Below are positions 56,293-64,000 of a DNA stretch of 64,000 nt, in pieces. A program made the position numbers and the translations under genes. The stretch comes from Bradyrhizobium sp. CB82 (GTDB taxonomy: Bacteria > Pseudomonadota > Alphaproteobacteria > Rhizobiales > Xanthobacteraceae), in the NCBI RefSeq assembly GCF_029714405.1, contig NZ_CP121650.1, positions 2,051,001-2,115,000 of the forward strand, given 5' to 3'. The notes under the pieces are model-generated. The model did not search any database and was not told where the DNA came from. It saw only the letters and a program-made list of their open reading frames with translations. Numbering within the stretch: the stretch's first letter is position 1; each line of letters starts with the position of its first letter.

Positions 56293-57228
56293 TCAGATTG
56301 GCCTTTGCTCTTCCATGATGCGAGGCACAGCCTTCAATATCTCCTCCGCACCTCGCTGAAGAAGTTTGTCTCCTAGACGTGTGCCTATTGCGTCGGCTTG
56401 ATCGGCCGTACCGACGCATTCATCAGCAATCTTCGTGTGGCCATCTGGATGAGTCACCTGTCCTCGAAGCGTTAATGTCCCGGCGACCCATCTGACAGAA
56501 ACCCCGAGCGGTAAGCTGCAACCCGCATCGAGACTTCTCATCAATGCGCGCTCTGCGTCTACTTCGGTACGCGATTTCCGATCTTCAATCTTTTGAAGCA
56601 GTGCTATGAGTGCCGTATCTTCTTCGCGAGCTTCGACCGCGAGGGCGCCTTGGCCGACTGCATACGGGAAAACATTCGAGTCTAGAATCTGTGAGGCCTC
56701 AAGTAGCAATCCTAGCCGTGACAACCCCGCCGCTGCCAAAAGAGTAGCGTCTATTCCCTCTCGGTTCTTTGCCTTACAAAGCCTTGGATAAACGTTTCCA
56801 CGGATGGGTCGAACATCCAAACCACCGCAAAGAGCGAGAAGTTGCGCTTTGCGGCGAATTGATCCAGTGCCGACGCGCAGCCCCGGTCGTAGCTGATCTA
56901 GTGTAACGCCACAAATTGCGTCACGAGGATCCGCTCTCTTGGGAACGGCCGCCAATACCAAACCGGGCTGCAATCTGGTCGGAAGATCCTTGAGAGAGTG
57001 AACGACCAAGTCAACTTTTTTGCGCGTAAGCGCGTCTTCGCTCTCCTTCGTGAATGCTCCGAGGCCGCCAAACTGTTGAAAGGACGACCGTTGATCTCTA
57101 TCGCCAACCGAACTTGTGAAAACGAGTCTTACCTCGGCGGCCGGCTCGACGCCATGAATAAGATCGGCGACGTGACTGGCTTGCCGGCGGGCCAAATCAC
57201 TTCGCCTGGTGCCGAGGCGAATTTCCAT
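56293..57228 (-). CDS. hemC: Porphobilinogen deaminase (hydroxymethylbilane synthase)
   Basis: A 311-residue enzyme that polymerises four porphobilinogens to hydroxymethylbilane. The catalytic Asp is in HSLKDLPT, the dipyrromethane-cofactor Cys (about residue 237) in LDAGCSLPLGV, and VGTGSIRRKAQL contacts the substrate. One conserved region is altered: RGNVYPRLCK replaces the usual RGNVdTRLxK, so this looks like a divergent second copy. The start is ATG at 57228 (57234 also possible). It closes a minus-strand run of genes from the oxidase operon. Confidence 0.92.
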   Translation of the reverse strand: MEIRLGTRRSDLARRQASHVADLIHGVEPAAEVRLVFTSSVGDRDQRSSFQQFGGLGAFTKESEDALTRKKVDLVVHSLKDLPTRLQPGLVLAAVPKRADPRDAICGVTLDQLRPGLRVGTGSIRRKAQLLALCGGLDVRPIRGNVYPRLCKAKNREGIDATLLAAAGLSRLGLLLEASQILDSNVFPYAVGQGALAVEAREEDTALIALLQKIEDRKSRTEVDAERALMRSLDAGCSLPLGVSVRWVAGTLTLRGQVTHPDGHTKIADECVGTADQADAIGTRLGDKLLQRGAEEILKAVPRIMEEQRPI

Positions 57229-57361
57229 GATCAAGACTCTGATTGTTGTGTAGCGCGCCGACTTCTAGCGCTGCGTAAGTAGCAATAAGGTCGGCACCTG
57301 CTCGTTTCAGCCGCACGACAGAACTCTGGTGCGTGAGCATCTTTCCTCGGTCCGTATTTCA

Positions 57362-57793
57362 TCAGTTCACGCCGCCCGAAACGGATAGCAGCCTAGGATC
57401 GCAACTTCGAAAGTTGCTGGACCAAGTCGAGAACGAGGATGCCGGTTCGACGAGAATGGAATTTGAGCGTTTAGATACGAGTGCATCGATTGATTCCCTG
57501 CATCCTTCCAAGTCGAAGGGATCGACCTGTAAGGCGTCATCTGGGCTGCCGTCACTTGTGTTCATAACGAAGCGATAAAGGTAGGAACGGTGATCGAAAA
57601 ATCCTGTGGTCATTATGCCAAGCCAAGGGGGAGTCTCCATGATCAAGAGCCGAAGCCGCTCGATTGGATCGCGTCGCTTTCTAGTCGCCTCCACGCACTG
57701 TGTCGTGAACGCGCATATTCGCTCGGAGTCGCGGAAATCCGGATGGATCGGTGGCGCCGGGGTGGTCACTTCGGGCAGGATGCTCACCGGCAA
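57362..57793 (-). CDS. Hypothetical protein overlapping an AP2-like gene
   Basis: A 143-residue frame starting MPVSILPEVTTPAPPIHPDF. It is rich in Asp and Ser, with the segment LYRFVMNTSDGSPDDALQVD. No family was recognised. It overlaps the upstream AP2-like gene by 10 bp and precedes hemC by 134 bp on the same strand. Confidence 0.5.
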   Translation of the reverse strand: MPVSILPEVTTPAPPIHPDFRDSERICAFTTQCVEATRKRRDPIERLRLLIMETPPWLGIMTTGFFDHRSYLYRFVMNTSDGSPDDALQVDPFDLEGCRESIDALVSKRSNSILVEPASSFSTWSSNFRSCDPRLLSVSGGVN

Positions 57794-57999
57794 TCCTTCG
57801 ACGATAGGGGCGATGACTTTTCAGCCCTCATTCGCTGATATTCCGCAGCGGCCTCCTCGGCCGTCGCGAAGTTCTTGCTATAGATGAAGTTTTCGCAACC
57901 ATTGCTGATGCGTGCATAGTAGGGTTTTCGCCGCCTAGCACAGTCCGACCGCTTCCTGACGCCGGGGAAGCCGTGCTTGTTGACTATGGTGCGTGGCAT
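57784..57999 (-). CDS. Small AP2-domain-like protein
   Basis: A 71-residue basic protein. HGFPGVRKRSDCARRRKPYY, then ARISNGCENFIYSKNFATAEEA and AAEYQRMRAE, fit the three-stranded AP2 DNA-binding fold. Bacterial AP2 domains occur in homing endonucleases and integrases and as short stand-alone proteins. Here it lies between the oxidase operon and hemC, so it may be a local regulator. Confidence 0.65.
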   Translation of the reverse strand: MPRTIVNKHGFPGVRKRSDCARRRKPYYARISNGCENFIYSKNFATAEEAAAEYQRMRAEKSSPLSSKDCR

Positions 58000-58064
58000 G
58001 TGAGCTTGATCCCTGATGCTGGGGCGAAGCCCCTCATTGTTAAGCGCGCTTTTCTAGCGGCGCG

Positions 58065-58538
58065 CTATTTGAATGGATTCATTGACGTGGAATAGGTCGG
58101 GGTTTTGGCGTAGTTCGCGGGAACGTTCCAAAGCGTCGCGACATACCAGGCGGTCCAAGCAACGATCAGCAGGCTTAGCACCCAAACCCAAACAGGGATT
58201 GGCGAGGGCGATTCTGCCCGGTGCGGCTCGAATGGTTCTTCGGCTCCAAAGGCGTTGACCATGAAGCGCAGCGTACCGTGAACGACGGCCCCATCACCGA
58301 GCCCGCTGAGTGTGATCCCGGGCCCATTGCGGACCTGGAACCGAAGGCGTCGGACGCCGACTTGGCCAGTGGCGTCCTGGGCTTCGATGCGCAGGCCGTG
58401 TTCGCCGTCGGCAAGGCTCTTGGTGTCGAGCGCTATCTGCGCCGGTGGCCGCTGATCGGTGACGGGATCGGTCGCTTCGTCGAGATAGATGCGGATGCGC
58501 GGATCGGACACGTGTTGCAATCCTCTAACGGTCGGCAT
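58065..58538 (-). CDS. Membrane-anchored Ig-like protein of the oxidase operon
   Basis: A 157-residue protein. A soluble beta domain of about 110 residues (LADGEHGLRIEAQDATGQVG, GLGDGAVVHGTLRFMVNAFG) is followed by one membrane helix (VWVWVLSLLIVAWTAWYVAT) and a short tail NPFK. It is probably an assembly or accessory subunit, in the position FixH or CcoH-like factors hold in other oxidase clusters, but it does not resemble them closely. It overlaps the preceding gene by 14 bp. Confidence 0.65.
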   Translation of the reverse strand: MPTVRGLQHVSDPRIRIYLDEATDPVTDQRPPAQIALDTKSLADGEHGLRIEAQDATGQVGVRRLRFQVRNGPGITLSGLGDGAVVHGTLRFMVNAFGAEEPFEPHRAESPSPIPVWVWVLSLLIVAWTAWYVATLWNVPANYAKTPTYSTSMNPFK

Positions 58539-58767
58539 GCAGGACGCGATATTTTGGATGATAGGGATCCCGTTCGCCGGGGGCGACCAGCATCCACACC
58601 GCCGCCACGATGCAGCTAAGTGTCACGAGCCCGGCCCCGCCCGCCACCAGCGCGTTGCCGAGTAGTGGTCCGCCAAGACTAGGACCGCCAGCGCCACCAG
58701 CGATCGACGGCGCAGTGCAGAGGTAGCCAAGCGCCGAGAGAATCCAGGTGGTAATCGTATCGGTCAT
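58525..58767 (-). CDS. Small membrane protein of the oxidase operon
   Basis: An 80-residue protein with a glycine-rich region (APSIAGGAGGPSLGGPLLGN) and a helix (AGLVTLSCIVAAVWMLVAP), ending in KYRVLHADR. It starts 10 bp after the triheme gene and overlaps the next gene by 14 bp. No family was recognised. A CcoQ-like or NDUFA4-like accessory role is possible. Confidence 0.6.
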   Translation of the reverse strand: MTDTITTWILSALGYLCTAPSIAGGAGGPSLGGPLLGNALVAGGAGLVTLSCIVAAVWMLVAPGERDPYHPKYRVLHADR

Positions 58768-58776
58768 CGTCGCCTC

Positions 58777-60105
58777 CTATTTTTCAGCACGGAGCTTCGT
58801 GATCTCGGCAGGCGTCACCAACGGCCCGTGGTTACCCCATGACGTGCGCTCGTGATTGATGATATCGGCGATCTGCTGATCAGACAGTCGGTCAGCGAAC
58901 GGCGGCATCTCTACTTCGTACTTCTGGCCGTCGATTGCCTTACCGCTAAGGCCGCGCAGCATGGTGGTGATATGTTCGGCAGGGTCCGTGGCATTAACGA
59001 CCGGATCGCCTGCAAGCGGCGGAAATGTGCCAGGAACGCCTTTGCCCTCGGCGCCGTGGCAGACGCCGCAGTTGTCGGCGAAGAGCTTCGATCCTTCCGC
59101 AGCATCGAACGTCGGTGCCGGGGGCGTTACCGGCGAGACCTGTTTCGGCGTCGTTGCCTGCTTCTGCAGTGGTTCGTTGGCGCGAGCCGCGACGACATCA
59201 GCCGCACTGATTAAGGCACCACGATTGCCCCACGAGGATCGCTCGTAATTGATGATGTCAGCAATCTGCTGATCAGACAATTGATCGGCAAACGCCGGCA
59301 TTTGCGCTTCATAGCTCTGGCCATTGATTACCCGCCCGCCAAGTCCGTGCAGCACAGCGCCAATATGTGCCGTGGGATCGGCGTCGTTAACCACCGGATC
59401 TCCGGCGAGCGGCGGAAACGTTCCCGGCACACCCTTGCCTTCCGCACCATGGCAGGATGCGCAGTTGTCGGCGAACAATGCGGCACCCTTGGTGGCGTCA
59501 AACCCCAGGGACCCGCTCGAAGGACTCTCAGTCGCGGCGCGGGACTGCGTCGGAACGAGCGGGGGCTGCTTCAGGGACAACAAATAGGCTACGAGCGCCT
59601 TGCCGTCCTCGTTGGGGATGACGGTCCCGCCTGGCGCGAACTGGGGCGGCAATGGCACCGCTTTCTCTCCCGGAGGTAGTTTGTCCACAATCTTGAACAG
59701 CCAGGGGAAGGCCGGCATGATCGATTGAGGCACAACTGCTCGCGGTTGATAGAGATGAATGTACTGCCATATGCTACTCGACTGCCGCGCGCCGATATTG
59801 CTCAAGTCTGGACCAGTGCGCTCCGAACCTAGTAATTCCGTAGTCTGGTAGGCATAATCGCCCGGCGCAGACGGGCGGCCAAACGGCTTATCTCCAGAGA
59901 GCGGGCGTACTTGCTGGGTATGGCAATAGAAGCAGCCTTCGGAGACATAGACATCTCGACCCCGCGCCTCAATCGAGGTTAGTGGCTTAAGGCCCGGCGT
60001 CGGTGGCACCTTCGACAGCCAGATCCCCGGCAGCACGCCCATAAGAATCGCTAATCCAGTGTAGATCAGCGTTGAACCGCCAGAAATGGCCAATGTCCTG
60101 TTCAT
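58777..60105 (-). CDS. CcoO fused to two cytochrome c domains
   Basis: A 442-residue triheme protein. Residues ~1-185 are CcoO: membrane anchor LIYTGLAILMGVLPGIWL, haem site Cys58-x2-Cys61-His62 (EGCFYCHTQQVRP) and axial Met in QSIMPAFPWL. Two tandem class I c domains follow, with Cys215-x2-Cys218-His219 and Cys346-x2-Cys349-His350, each starting LFADNC and followed by GAEGKGVPGTFPPLAGDPVV. They replace the usual separate CcoP. The ATG overlaps the ccoN stop by ATGA. Confidence 0.93.
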   Translation of the reverse strand: MNRTLAISGGSTLIYTGLAILMGVLPGIWLSKVPPTPGLKPLTSIEARGRDVYVSEGCFYCHTQQVRPLSGDKPFGRPSAPGDYAYQTTELLGSERTGPDLSNIGARQSSSIWQYIHLYQPRAVVPQSIMPAFPWLFKIVDKLPPGEKAVPLPPQFAPGGTVIPNEDGKALVAYLLSLKQPPLVPTQSRAATESPSSGSLGFDATKGAALFADNCASCHGAEGKGVPGTFPPLAGDPVVNDADPTAHIGAVLHGLGGRVINGQSYEAQMPAFADQLSDQQIADIINYERSSWGNRGALISAADVVAARANEPLQKQATTPKQVSPVTPPAPTFDAAEGSKLFADNCGVCHGAEGKGVPGTFPPLAGDPVVNATDPAEHITTMLRGLSGKAIDGQKYEVEMPPFADRLSDQQIADIINHERTSWGNHGPLVTPAEITKLRAEK

Positions 60106-61502
60106 GCCGGCACCGTCTTGGCTGCCGCAAGCTTGGTGCAGGACCTACCGTAGGTCATTGTCCAGACGTTGAAAGCGAAGACAAGATGGCCGGCGAACAT
60201 CAGCGAGCCGCCGACGGAGCGCCACAGCCAGTATGGCGCGGCATCTTCGACCGACTGGATGAAGGTGAGTCCTCGAAACCAATCGAGCCCCTGAACGGTG
60301 CCGGCGGCCGATAGCGCCGCAACGTATATGACAACGCCGACGGCGGACAGCCAGAAATGTATGCCCATGGTCAGGTTGTAGGGGTACTTGCCAGTGGCGC
60401 GCGGCAACAGCGCATAGATGCCGCCCCAGATCGCGAAAGTGACGAAGCCATACATCGTCAGGTGCGAGTGCCCTACCGTGTAATTGGTCAGATGCCAAAG
60501 CTGCTGCAGGGAGCGAAACGCCTCGAATGTGCCTTGTGTCGAACCCAGTATATAGCCGTAGACGCCGACGAGGATGAAAACCGCGGGCGAGCGATATATC
60601 CATTCGTGAGTCCCCCGGAAGGTGAGAAGGAAGTTTGCGGTGCCGCTCAGCACTGGAACCAGCATGGCCACACTGAAGACGATGGCCGTAGTCTGCAGCC
60701 ACCATGGTAGTGGACTGAATTCAAAATGATGAGCTCCGATGATCGGATAGAAGATGAGATTGGTCCAAAATGCAAAGACGCCGAGAGAATATGAATAGAT
60801 CGGCCGGTTCAAGAGCTTCGGCAGCGCATAGTAGGACACTCCGAGCGATAGAGGCGTGAACCATAGTCCGACGGCGTTATGCATGAAGAAGGCTTGTACC
60901 GCGACCTGACCCAGTCCGTACTGATACCAGGGCAACATCGACACCACGACCATAACAATCGTCCACAGCGTGCCCCCGATAGTATACCAGTTAGAAATAT
61001 AGATATGCTCGTCATCCCGGCGCTCGACAGTGGCGATCATATTCCAGACCGCGGTGATCAAGCCGAGTCCAAGGATTGCGCGAATCCACCACAGCCATTC
61101 GCGATACTCCTGGCCGTAGGTGAAGCCGAGATCGAGTGTGACCGTGCCCAGCACGGCGGCGACATTGAGGAGCGCAAGACTGATCCATGCGAGGCGCTCG
61201 CTGTAGAGCCTTGCGCCAGAACTGCGCGCGGCGACAAACAGCGCAAGCCCAATCAGCGCCTGGCTCGCCCAGGCATAAAACGTTCCGCTGGTGTGTATCG
61301 CGCGCAGCCGACCGAACGACAGCGCTGGCGTGGTCGCGAAATCCGGGTAAGCGAATTTGAAGCTGACGAGGAGCCCCACGGCCGTGGCGAATACAAGCCA
61401 GATTGTTGCCGAGGCCACGTACGCCGCGAGCACCCGTGCCAAAACACGGTCATCCGGAGGGAGCGCGCGAAGTGGAATGGCTGCAGCGCTATCGGACATC
61501 AT
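60102..61502 (-). CDS. ccoN: cbb3-type cytochrome c oxidase catalytic subunit
   Basis: A 466-residue protein with about 12 membrane helices, the haem-copper catalytic subunit. Haem b ligand is in LRAIHTSGTFYAWASQALIG; CuB and haem ligands are in FMHNAVGLW, GAHHFEF and VGHSHLTMYG. The tyrosine of YSYSLGVFAFW corresponds to the His-crosslinked Tyr of cbb3 oxidases. It reduces O2 to water at high affinity; NO reduction is also possible in this superfamily. It starts 22 bp after the 79-residue protein gene and overlaps the triheme gene. Confidence 0.93.
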   Translation of the reverse strand: MMSDSAAAIPLRALPPDDRVLARVLAAYVASATIWLVFATAVGLLVSFKFAYPDFATTPALSFGRLRAIHTSGTFYAWASQALIGLALFVAARSSGARLYSERLAWISLALLNVAAVLGTVTLDLGFTYGQEYREWLWWIRAILGLGLITAVWNMIATVERRDDEHIYISNWYTIGGTLWTIVMVVVSMLPWYQYGLGQVAVQAFFMHNAVGLWFTPLSLGVSYYALPKLLNRPIYSYSLGVFAFWTNLIFYPIIGAHHFEFSPLPWWLQTTAIVFSVAMLVPVLSGTANFLLTFRGTHEWIYRSPAVFILVGVYGYILGSTQGTFEAFRSLQQLWHLTNYTVGHSHLTMYGFVTFAIWGGIYALLPRATGKYPYNLTMGIHFWLSAVGVVIYVAALSAAGTVQGLDWFRGLTFIQSVEDAAPYWLWRSVGGSLMFAGHLVFAFNVWTMTYGRSCTKLAAAKTVPA

Positions 61503-61523
61503 CCGTCTCCTCGACGACGTTGT

Positions 61524-61763
61524 TCAGCGTTGCCCTGAGGCGCACCAAAAGCGTGACGTCAGCGGCATTGCAACCGGGCCGGCGTTATCGGGAGAATCCG
61601 GCGCGATCACTTTGTCCTTATTTTTGTAGCTGAGCTGGTCGGAAACATGGATCGTTTCGCCGATCCTGTCTGCCGTTACGTACCGGTAGCCATCTTCCCA
61701 TGGTTCGCCGAAATCGGCGGCTTTACCACTTACTGAAGCCGGGTTTACGCCGTTGCTTTGCAT
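61524..61763 (-). CDS. Small protein leading the oxidase operon
   Basis: A 79-residue soluble protein starting MQSNGVNPASVSGKAADFGE. Its central RIGETIHVSDQLSYKNKDKV plus IAPDSPD matches the segment GDAIHVSGQLSRQENGNLIAP of the small gene at 62221. It lies 22 bp before ccoN and 76 bp after element E5. The family was not recognised; a regulatory or assembly role is a guess. Confidence 0.6.
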   Translation of the reverse strand: MQSNGVNPASVSGKAADFGEPWEDGYRYVTADRIGETIHVSDQLSYKNKDKVIAPDSPDNAGPVAMPLTSRFWCASGQR

Positions 61764-61838
61764 ATCGAGCCTCCTGGCTTCTCGATCTGATCGCGTGTTG
61801 GTGACGTCATTTGAAAGCTGCGGTATGACGACGCGTTG

Positions 61839-61909
61839 GAGAATGAGCTTGCAAGGCCGCCAAGGGAAATCACCTTTCGATATAGAGTCGATATACGATC
61901 GTTATCGCC
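61839..61909 (-). promoter_or_regulatory. Conserved promoter-like element, copy E5
   Basis: Toward the oxidase operon it reads GGGCGATAACGATCG, TATATCGACTCTATATCG, AAAGGTGATTTCCC and, after a spacer, TTGCAAGCTCATTCTC. It ends 76 bp before the first gene. Together with E6 it forms a divergent pair separated by 191 bp. Confidence 0.7.
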
Positions 61910-62100
61910 CACCAACAGCGTCGTAGTGAGGAATGCCACCCGTCGCATCTCCAGAGAGCTGATCGCCTAGGTTGCGACAAGGGTAAGCGGGCGTCGCTAT
62001 GGAACGAGCAAAACTCGATTTGTCCAAAGGCGCGAGCGCCAGTCGCTTGGATATGCGCCTGCAGGCATTCCACGCTATGGCGTCGTCACACCGCGGAGGC

Positions 62101-62171
62101 GGCAATAACGATCGTCTATCGACTCTATGGCGAAAGGTGATTTCACTCGGCGCAGTTGCAGGGTCATTCTT
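62101..62171 (+). promoter_or_regulatory. Conserved promoter-like element, copy E6
   Basis: Reads GGCAATAACGATCG, TCTATCGACTCTATGGCG, AAAGGTGATTTCAC and, after a spacer, GTTGCAGGGTCATTCTTC. It ends 50 bp before the GTG at 62221 and precedes the cytochrome b561 gene set. Confidence 0.7.
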
Positions 62172-62220
62172 CAACCGTCGTCATTCAAATACTAAATGCC
62201 GCCAACGAGACGCGACCAGC

Positions 62221-62340
62221 GTGAAAAGCAACGAGGGTCGATATGAAAGACAACAGTTTGAGGTCGGTGATGCGATCCATGTCTCTGGCCAACTCAGCCG
62301 GCAAGAAAATGGCAACCTGATAGCGCCTGCTTCTCGATGA
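62221..62340 (+). CDS. 39-residue small protein related to the oxidase-operon leader
   Basis: From a GTG, it reads VKSNEGRYERQQFEVGDAIH and VSGQLSRQENGNLIAPASR. The IHVSxQLS core matches the 79-residue protein at 61524. It follows element E6 and precedes the 96-residue and cytochrome b561 genes by 25 and 320 bp. The start is uncertain, and a longer frame would read through the element. Confidence 0.5.
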   Translation: MKSNEGRYERQQFEVGDAIHVSGQLSRQENGNLIAPASR

Positions 62341-62365
62341 ATTCGGTCGGCTGGCGGAGGTTTCG

Positions 62366-62656
62366 ATGATGGAACGACAGATGCGAGCGACCGACGCCAA
62401 TGCCGTCAACAGTTCAGCGCGCTTCGGAGCAACGCTGGACACCGCGGTTCGGGAGAGGCTTCATGTCCTCGTCGTCGCCGCATTCGCCGCGGCGGGCAAC
62501 GTGCGCTGGGAGGCGTGCGGCACGCCTCGATGCGCCAGCAACCTGGTCGGTGTGGCGAGACTGGCCTTTACTGAACAGCTCGTCGAAATCACCTTCAGGG
62601 TGACGCGGCCCGGAGCCAGAGGCGAAGCCGCGGTGGTGAATTTCCAAGTTAGGTAA
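62366..62656 (+). CDS. Hypothetical protein before cytochrome b561
   Basis: A 96-residue protein starting MMERQMRATDANAVNSSARF, with GGAGG before the ATG. It has a hydrophobic central helix (VLVVAAFAAAGNVRWEACG) and a beta-like C-terminus (LVEITFRVTRPGARGEAAVV). No family was recognised. The stop lies 2 bp before the TTG start of the cytochrome b561 gene, so the two are coupled. Confidence 0.55.
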   Translation: MMERQMRATDANAVNSSARFGATLDTAVRERLHVLVVAAFAAAGNVRWEACGTPRCASNLVGVARLAFTEQLVEITFRVTRPGARGEAAVVNFQVR

Positions 62657-62660
62657 TCGC

Positions 62661-63194
62661 TTGCGCACCACTTCTTCTCGCTACGGCGTCGGCGCCCGAT
62701 TGTTCCATTGGCTGACGGTCGTGCTGGTTCTTGTCGCTTATGTGCTGAGCAGTGGCGATGGCTACTCGCTCTATTCCGCCTCCGCGGACGGGCTTCGGAG
62801 GATTCACGAGACGCTCGGAGTTCTTGTTTTCAGTGTCGTCGTACTGCGGTTGGTATGGAGGCTGATCGACAGCGCGCCAGCGAAGCAGTCGATGCCGCGA
62901 TGGATGACCCTGATCGCGCAGCTCGTCCACTTCGTGCTTTATGTGTTCCTCATTGCGATTCCAACAACGGCCGTGGTTGGTACCTGGCTTGAGGGGATTC
63001 CCGTCACTCTTCCCGGATTCGACATCGCTCCGCAGATCACGAAAGCGCATGGTCTGGGTCATCTGATGATGGAAATACATGCCACGCTAGGTAACGCCAT
63101 CCTCTGGGTTGCCGGCGCGCATACGGCCGCGGCCCTCTTCCACTACTTTTATCTGCGTGATGAAGTGTTTCAGTCGATGATTCCCGGCGCATGA
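62661..63194 (+). CDS. cybB: Cytochrome b561-type membrane electron carrier
   Basis: A 177-residue four-helix diheme protein. His16 in RLFHWLTVVLVLVAYV, the His of RRIHETLGVLVF and histidines of HLMMEIHATLGN and AGAHTAAALFHYFYL supply haem ligands. It transfers electrons across or within the inner membrane, from quinol or superoxide in some relatives. The start is TTG at 62661 with AGG upstream. It is the last gene of the E6 set. Confidence 0.88.
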   Translation: MRTTSSRYGVGARLFHWLTVVLVLVAYVLSSGDGYSLYSASADGLRRIHETLGVLVFSVVVLRLVWRLIDSAPAKQSMPRWMTLIAQLVHFVLYVFLIAIPTTAVVGTWLEGIPVTLPGFDIAPQITKAHGLGHLMMEIHATLGNAILWVAGAHTAAALFHYFYLRDEVFQSMIPGA

Positions 63195-63697
63195 ATGATC
63201 AGTCCGAGTACCGCGGAGAGCCGTATTCCCTCTGAAATTGGCGATGTTTGCTTGCAAAATTCACTGAATCTCATGCGCTGCCGCTCCAACTGACGGGAGT
63301 TCGTCGCGACAGCGCACTGACACAAATACGGTAGATGATGCCAAAGTCCGTGCCTCCTGCAGGAAGCCGAGGTCGCCCTCGACCGCCGTTGTTAGCTGGT
63401 GCAATTTGAGTCGCCGAATTGCCGATTACCCAATCAAGTCTAGCGACATTGAGGCTCGTTTGTTCGACGTCGCGCAAGTAGTTTGCGCAATCGTAGCGCG
63501 TGAAGATCTGCGTTGGGGTTGCCGATCCTGCCGCAAACAGCCCCGACGGCGCGGGCAGTTGGCTTGTCGTAGAATGTGCTAGCGAGCGTGGCTAAGATCC
63601 GTTCGATGCGGTGCAGGCCCGGCGAACCGAGTGAACGCATTGTACTCGTCTATCGTTAGCTCCTTGAGGACGTTCGTTGCTCACTGCGTCTGAAGCG
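63195..63697. other. Intergenic stretch with a caspase remnant
   Basis: About 500 bp between the cytochrome b561 stop and the cupin gene. Apart from the decayed caspase start at 63325-63453, nothing was recognised. Confidence 0.4.
63325..63453 (-). pseudogene. Decayed start of a caspase-like gene
   Basis: A short minus-strand frame reads LNVARLDWVIGNSATQIAPA followed by NNGGRGRPRLPAGGTDFGIIYRI. The opening VARLxxVIGNSA and the TDF.IIYR end match the first 70 residues of C14 caspase proteins such as the one at 51058, but a large part is missing. Only the N-terminal region survives. Confidence 0.5.
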
Positions 63698-64000
63698 TCA
63701 GTTGGTAGGAGTGGTGAGCGGGCTGTCATTGGTGTCAAGGACGAACAGGGCGAGCAGCTTCGCCGGCTCGGTCTTGCTCGCGTTGCGGCTGATCGAGTGA
63801 AGCGAACCCGGAGATTCAGACCAGCTCTCGCCGGCCCGATAGATGCGCGTCTCGCTATCATTTACCTTCGACTCGATCGCGCCGGAGATCACATATGCAT
63901 AGACAAAAGCAGAGTTCGCGTGGGTGTGGGGCGGAGAGGCCGCGCCCGGTGCGTAATCGACTTCCACAGCAATCAGCGACTTGCCAGGGATATTGGGAAT
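63698..64000 (-). CDS. Cupin-domain protein, 5' end outside window
   Basis: An open frame runs from the right edge to 63698, at least 100 residues. The cupin motif 1 PGAASPPHTHANSAFVYAYV and motif 2 YRAGESWSESPGSLHSISRN are present, and it ends LTTPTN. Small cupins bind metals and often act as isomerases, dioxygenases or sensors. The start codon lies right of position 64000. Confidence 0.75.
   Translation of the reverse strand: MPNIPGKSLIAVEVDYAPGAASPPHTHANSAFVYAYVISGAIESKVNDSETRIYRAGESWSESPGSLHSISRNASKTEPAKLLALFVLDTNDSPLTTPTN

Noticed and set aside
60102..61502. Considering ccoN as a NorB-type NO reductase
   Set aside because: The YSYSLGVFAFW tyrosine, six-histidine pattern and adjacent CcoO fit cbb3 oxidase better; NorC is absent. 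NO reductase activity cannot be excluded.

Overview
The window looks like alphaproteobacterial DNA of the Hyphomicrobiales, most like Bradyrhizobium and relatives. The grounds are the families present: ALAS-type HemA, a trifunctional kinase/ATPase/histidine kinase, FixJ-like regulators, a DsbA-NhaA fusion, a DUF6894-type protein, and Irr/Fur-style iron genes such as Bfd. It reads as an accessory, rearranged region. Genes alternate with long non-coding stretches, and there are remnants of IS66 and possibly ISL3 elements, an IS5-type transposase, broken genes (two LysR-like or iron genes, a carboxymuconolactone decarboxylase start, a caspase start) and several short direct repeats. No rRNA, tRNA or CRISPR array was seen.

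Layout. 1-15 kb: stress and redox genes (partial LysR, C92-type hydrolase, Crp/Fnr regulator, SPW-like membrane protein, glutathione reductase, Dps, GMC oxidoreductase with a 53-nt dinucleotide tract in its leader, nitroreductase, ABM-domain protein, quinone-reductase-like MDR protein). 15-30.5 kb: regulators and sensors (second SPW-like protein, LysR, a 1.6k-residue sensor kinase, two AraC regulators, two receiver proteins, a PAS protein) with a single-domain globin and a sulfite-oxidase-like molybdoenzyme. 32.5-39.4 kb: a complete System I cytochrome c maturation set, ccmC-D-G-I-E-F-H facing ccmA-B. 39.8-46.4 kb: hemA, an operon of two P460-type cytochromes plus an unknown secreted protein, and hemE. 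46.4-50.9 kb: a broken bfd/bfr iron operon with a TPR regulator, a methyltransferase and a transposase between its halves. 51-64 kb: a caspase-like protein lacking its catalytic residues, a secreted protein, DsbA-NhaA, hemC, a cbb3-type oxidase operon with a triheme CcoO fusion, a cytochrome b561, and a partial cupin.

How it fits together. Much of the window makes or uses haem: hemA, hemC and hemE for tetrapyrrole synthesis, Ccm for attaching haem to c-type cytochromes, and P460 proteins, a triheme oxidase, cytochrome b561 and a globin as users. This looks like a semi-autonomous respiratory and nitrosative/oxidative stress module; that function is inferred.

The most interesting unexplained signal is a conserved element of about 65-70 bp found six times (2885, 10365, 52478, 53277, 61839, 62101). 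Every copy is oriented toward a start codon 30-150 bp away. Copies precede the cbb3 oxidase operon, the cytochrome b561 operon, the DsbA-NhaA operon, a GMC oxidoreductase, and two related secreted-protein genes (one decayed). A shorter form, GATCGTTATCG, lies in the matching upstream regions of both SPW-like genes. I read it as the shared promoter/operator of an undescribed regulon.
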